In this document: positions 63,552 through 64,000 of the stretch, in pieces
How the letters are laid out: each line of letters starts with the position of its first letter
Position numbering within the stretch: position 1 is the stretch's first letter
NCBI GenBank assembly: GCA_965221485.1
Contig: OZ244893.1
Location: forward strand, 372,001-436,000
Direction: 5' to 3'
DNA from: JAJEBT01 sp965221485
Lineage (GTDB): Bacteria > Pseudomonadota > Alphaproteobacteria > MPNO01 > UBA830
DNA length: 64,000 nucleotides
Notes under the pieces: model-generated
Told to the model about the DNA's origin: nothing
Database searches by the model: none
The model's input: only the letters and a program-made list of their open reading frames with translations
Translations under genes and position numbers: made by a program

Positions 63552-63907
63552 CCGGGGGCACGGGCCCAGGGGCAGGTGGCCATGGCTGGCGCATACCGCA
63601 TCGATGGTTTGCAGGCTAAGCCAAGGGACCGTCCGGCGAAATCCCTGGTCGCCTAACCGGAGTCGGCGTGGATCGGGCGGAAGAGACCCTGGCATGACGG
63701 CACGAGACCCGCAAGCGGCAAAACGGCGGGAGTCGAGCATATTGACCCGGCGGCAGGTCAGACGGATATTGGCGCCGTTTCCCACCTGCGCCTGTTGGGA
63801 CCTGTGTCTGTCGGGGCCTGTGTCTGCCGGAACAGTGAAACCGATGATTTTTCCTGCGCACGCAGGTCGCAGGAGCGGAACGAACCAGTGAAAACGCGGA
63901 GGGTGAA
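63552..63907. other. Spacer between ilvH and ilvC
   Basis: 356 bases without a supported gene. It includes a short direct repeat GGCCTGTGTCTG / GGACCTGTGTCTG near 63798-63825 and a GGAGGG ribosome site before ilvC. An ilvC-specific promoter or a leader is likely but not pinned down. Confidence 0.45.
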
Positions 63908-64000
63908 ATGCGGGTGTATTATGACCGCGATGCGGACGTCAATCTGATCAAGGGAAAGAAAGTTGCGATCATAGGCTATGGCAGCCAGGGGCATGCCCAT
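63908..64000 (+). CDS. ilvC: Ketol-acid reductoisomerase, 3' end beyond window
   Basis: Thirty-one codons from ATG 63908 are visible: MRVYYDRDADVNLIKGKKVA, then IIGYGSQGHAH, the start of the NADP Rossmann motif GYGSQGHA of IlvC. A GGAGGG site lies about 7 bases upstream. The gene continues past the window. The enzyme converts acetolactate to dihydroxy-isovalerate, following ilvBH. Confidence 0.93.
   Translation, partial: MRVYYDRDADVNLIKGKKVAIIGYGSQGHAH

Noticed and set aside
1..64000. CRISPR arrays, rRNA genes, intact prophage or complete insertion sequences
   Set aside because: No regularly spaced repeats, rRNA signatures, phage structural genes or IS ends with terminal repeats were seen; only transposase relics are present.

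Overview
The window looks like chromosomal DNA of an alphaproteobacterium, most probably of the Rhodospirillales type. The evidence is the DUF2066 / CDP-alcohol phosphatidyltransferase / HdaA block, a DUF4167 protein, a permuted two-piece tmRNA gene next to the alpha-type adaptor SspB, an AspRS with the alphaproteobacterial motif 2, a DUF2065 gene between hflKC and degP, and what looks like an MmgR/alpha-r8 small RNA. No rRNA, CRISPR array or intact prophage or IS was seen.

Layout. 1-9 kb is housekeeping: DUF2066 (cut by the window edge), a phosphatidyltransferase, hdaA, rnd (minus), aspS, DUF4167 and clpB behind a heat-shock-type promoter. 9.2-13.8 kb holds an ADP-forming acyl-CoA synthetase, an acyl-CoA dehydrogenase and an enoyl-CoA hydratase of the hydroxycinnamoyl-CoA hydratase/lyase type, resembling ferulate-type side-chain degradation. 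14.0-18.4 kb is an accessory island: two Phd/YefM antitoxins with lost or broken toxins, decayed Tn5/IS4-type transposase pieces, and an intact two-gene ATPase plus PD-(D/E)XK-like nuclease unit followed by a decayed partial copy of the nuclease gene. This pair is the best candidate for an undescribed system.

18.4-24.0 kb (minus) is a four-gene hydrolase/PLP operon (M20 peptidase, gamma-glutamyltransferase-like protein, amidohydrolase, D-threonine-aldolase-like enzyme). 24.2-27.4 kb (plus) is a tightly overlapping acyl-CoA dehydrogenase, CoA-transferase and hotdog-hydratase operon. 27.4-28.6 kb has no convincing protein gene but holds a candidate alpha-r8 small RNA and three TTGC-N3-GCAA palindromes resembling PhaR/AniA sites. 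Then come a GNAT acetyltransferase and N-formylglutamate amidohydrolase (minus), tRNA-Val(GAC), a 5-oxoprolinase / D-glutamate-cyclase-like / FAD-oxidase operon (glutamate and 5-oxoproline theme), an AsmA protein, a ribbon-helix-helix protein, a TRAP transporter, RidA, a ketopantoate-reductase-like protein, class I fumarase, sspB and the tmRNA gene.

49.3-51.0 kb is a second accessory spot: an XRE regulator overlapping a DUF4258 toxin-like gene, with an AT-rich promoter and a perfect operator-like inverted repeat, next to an IS256-type transposase remnant. 51.7-64 kb returns to housekeeping: thyA-folA, an L,D-transpeptidase, an MBL hydrolase and Mrp/ApbC (minus), hflK-hflC-DUF2065-degP-miaA, then ilvB-ilvH and the first codons of ilvC.
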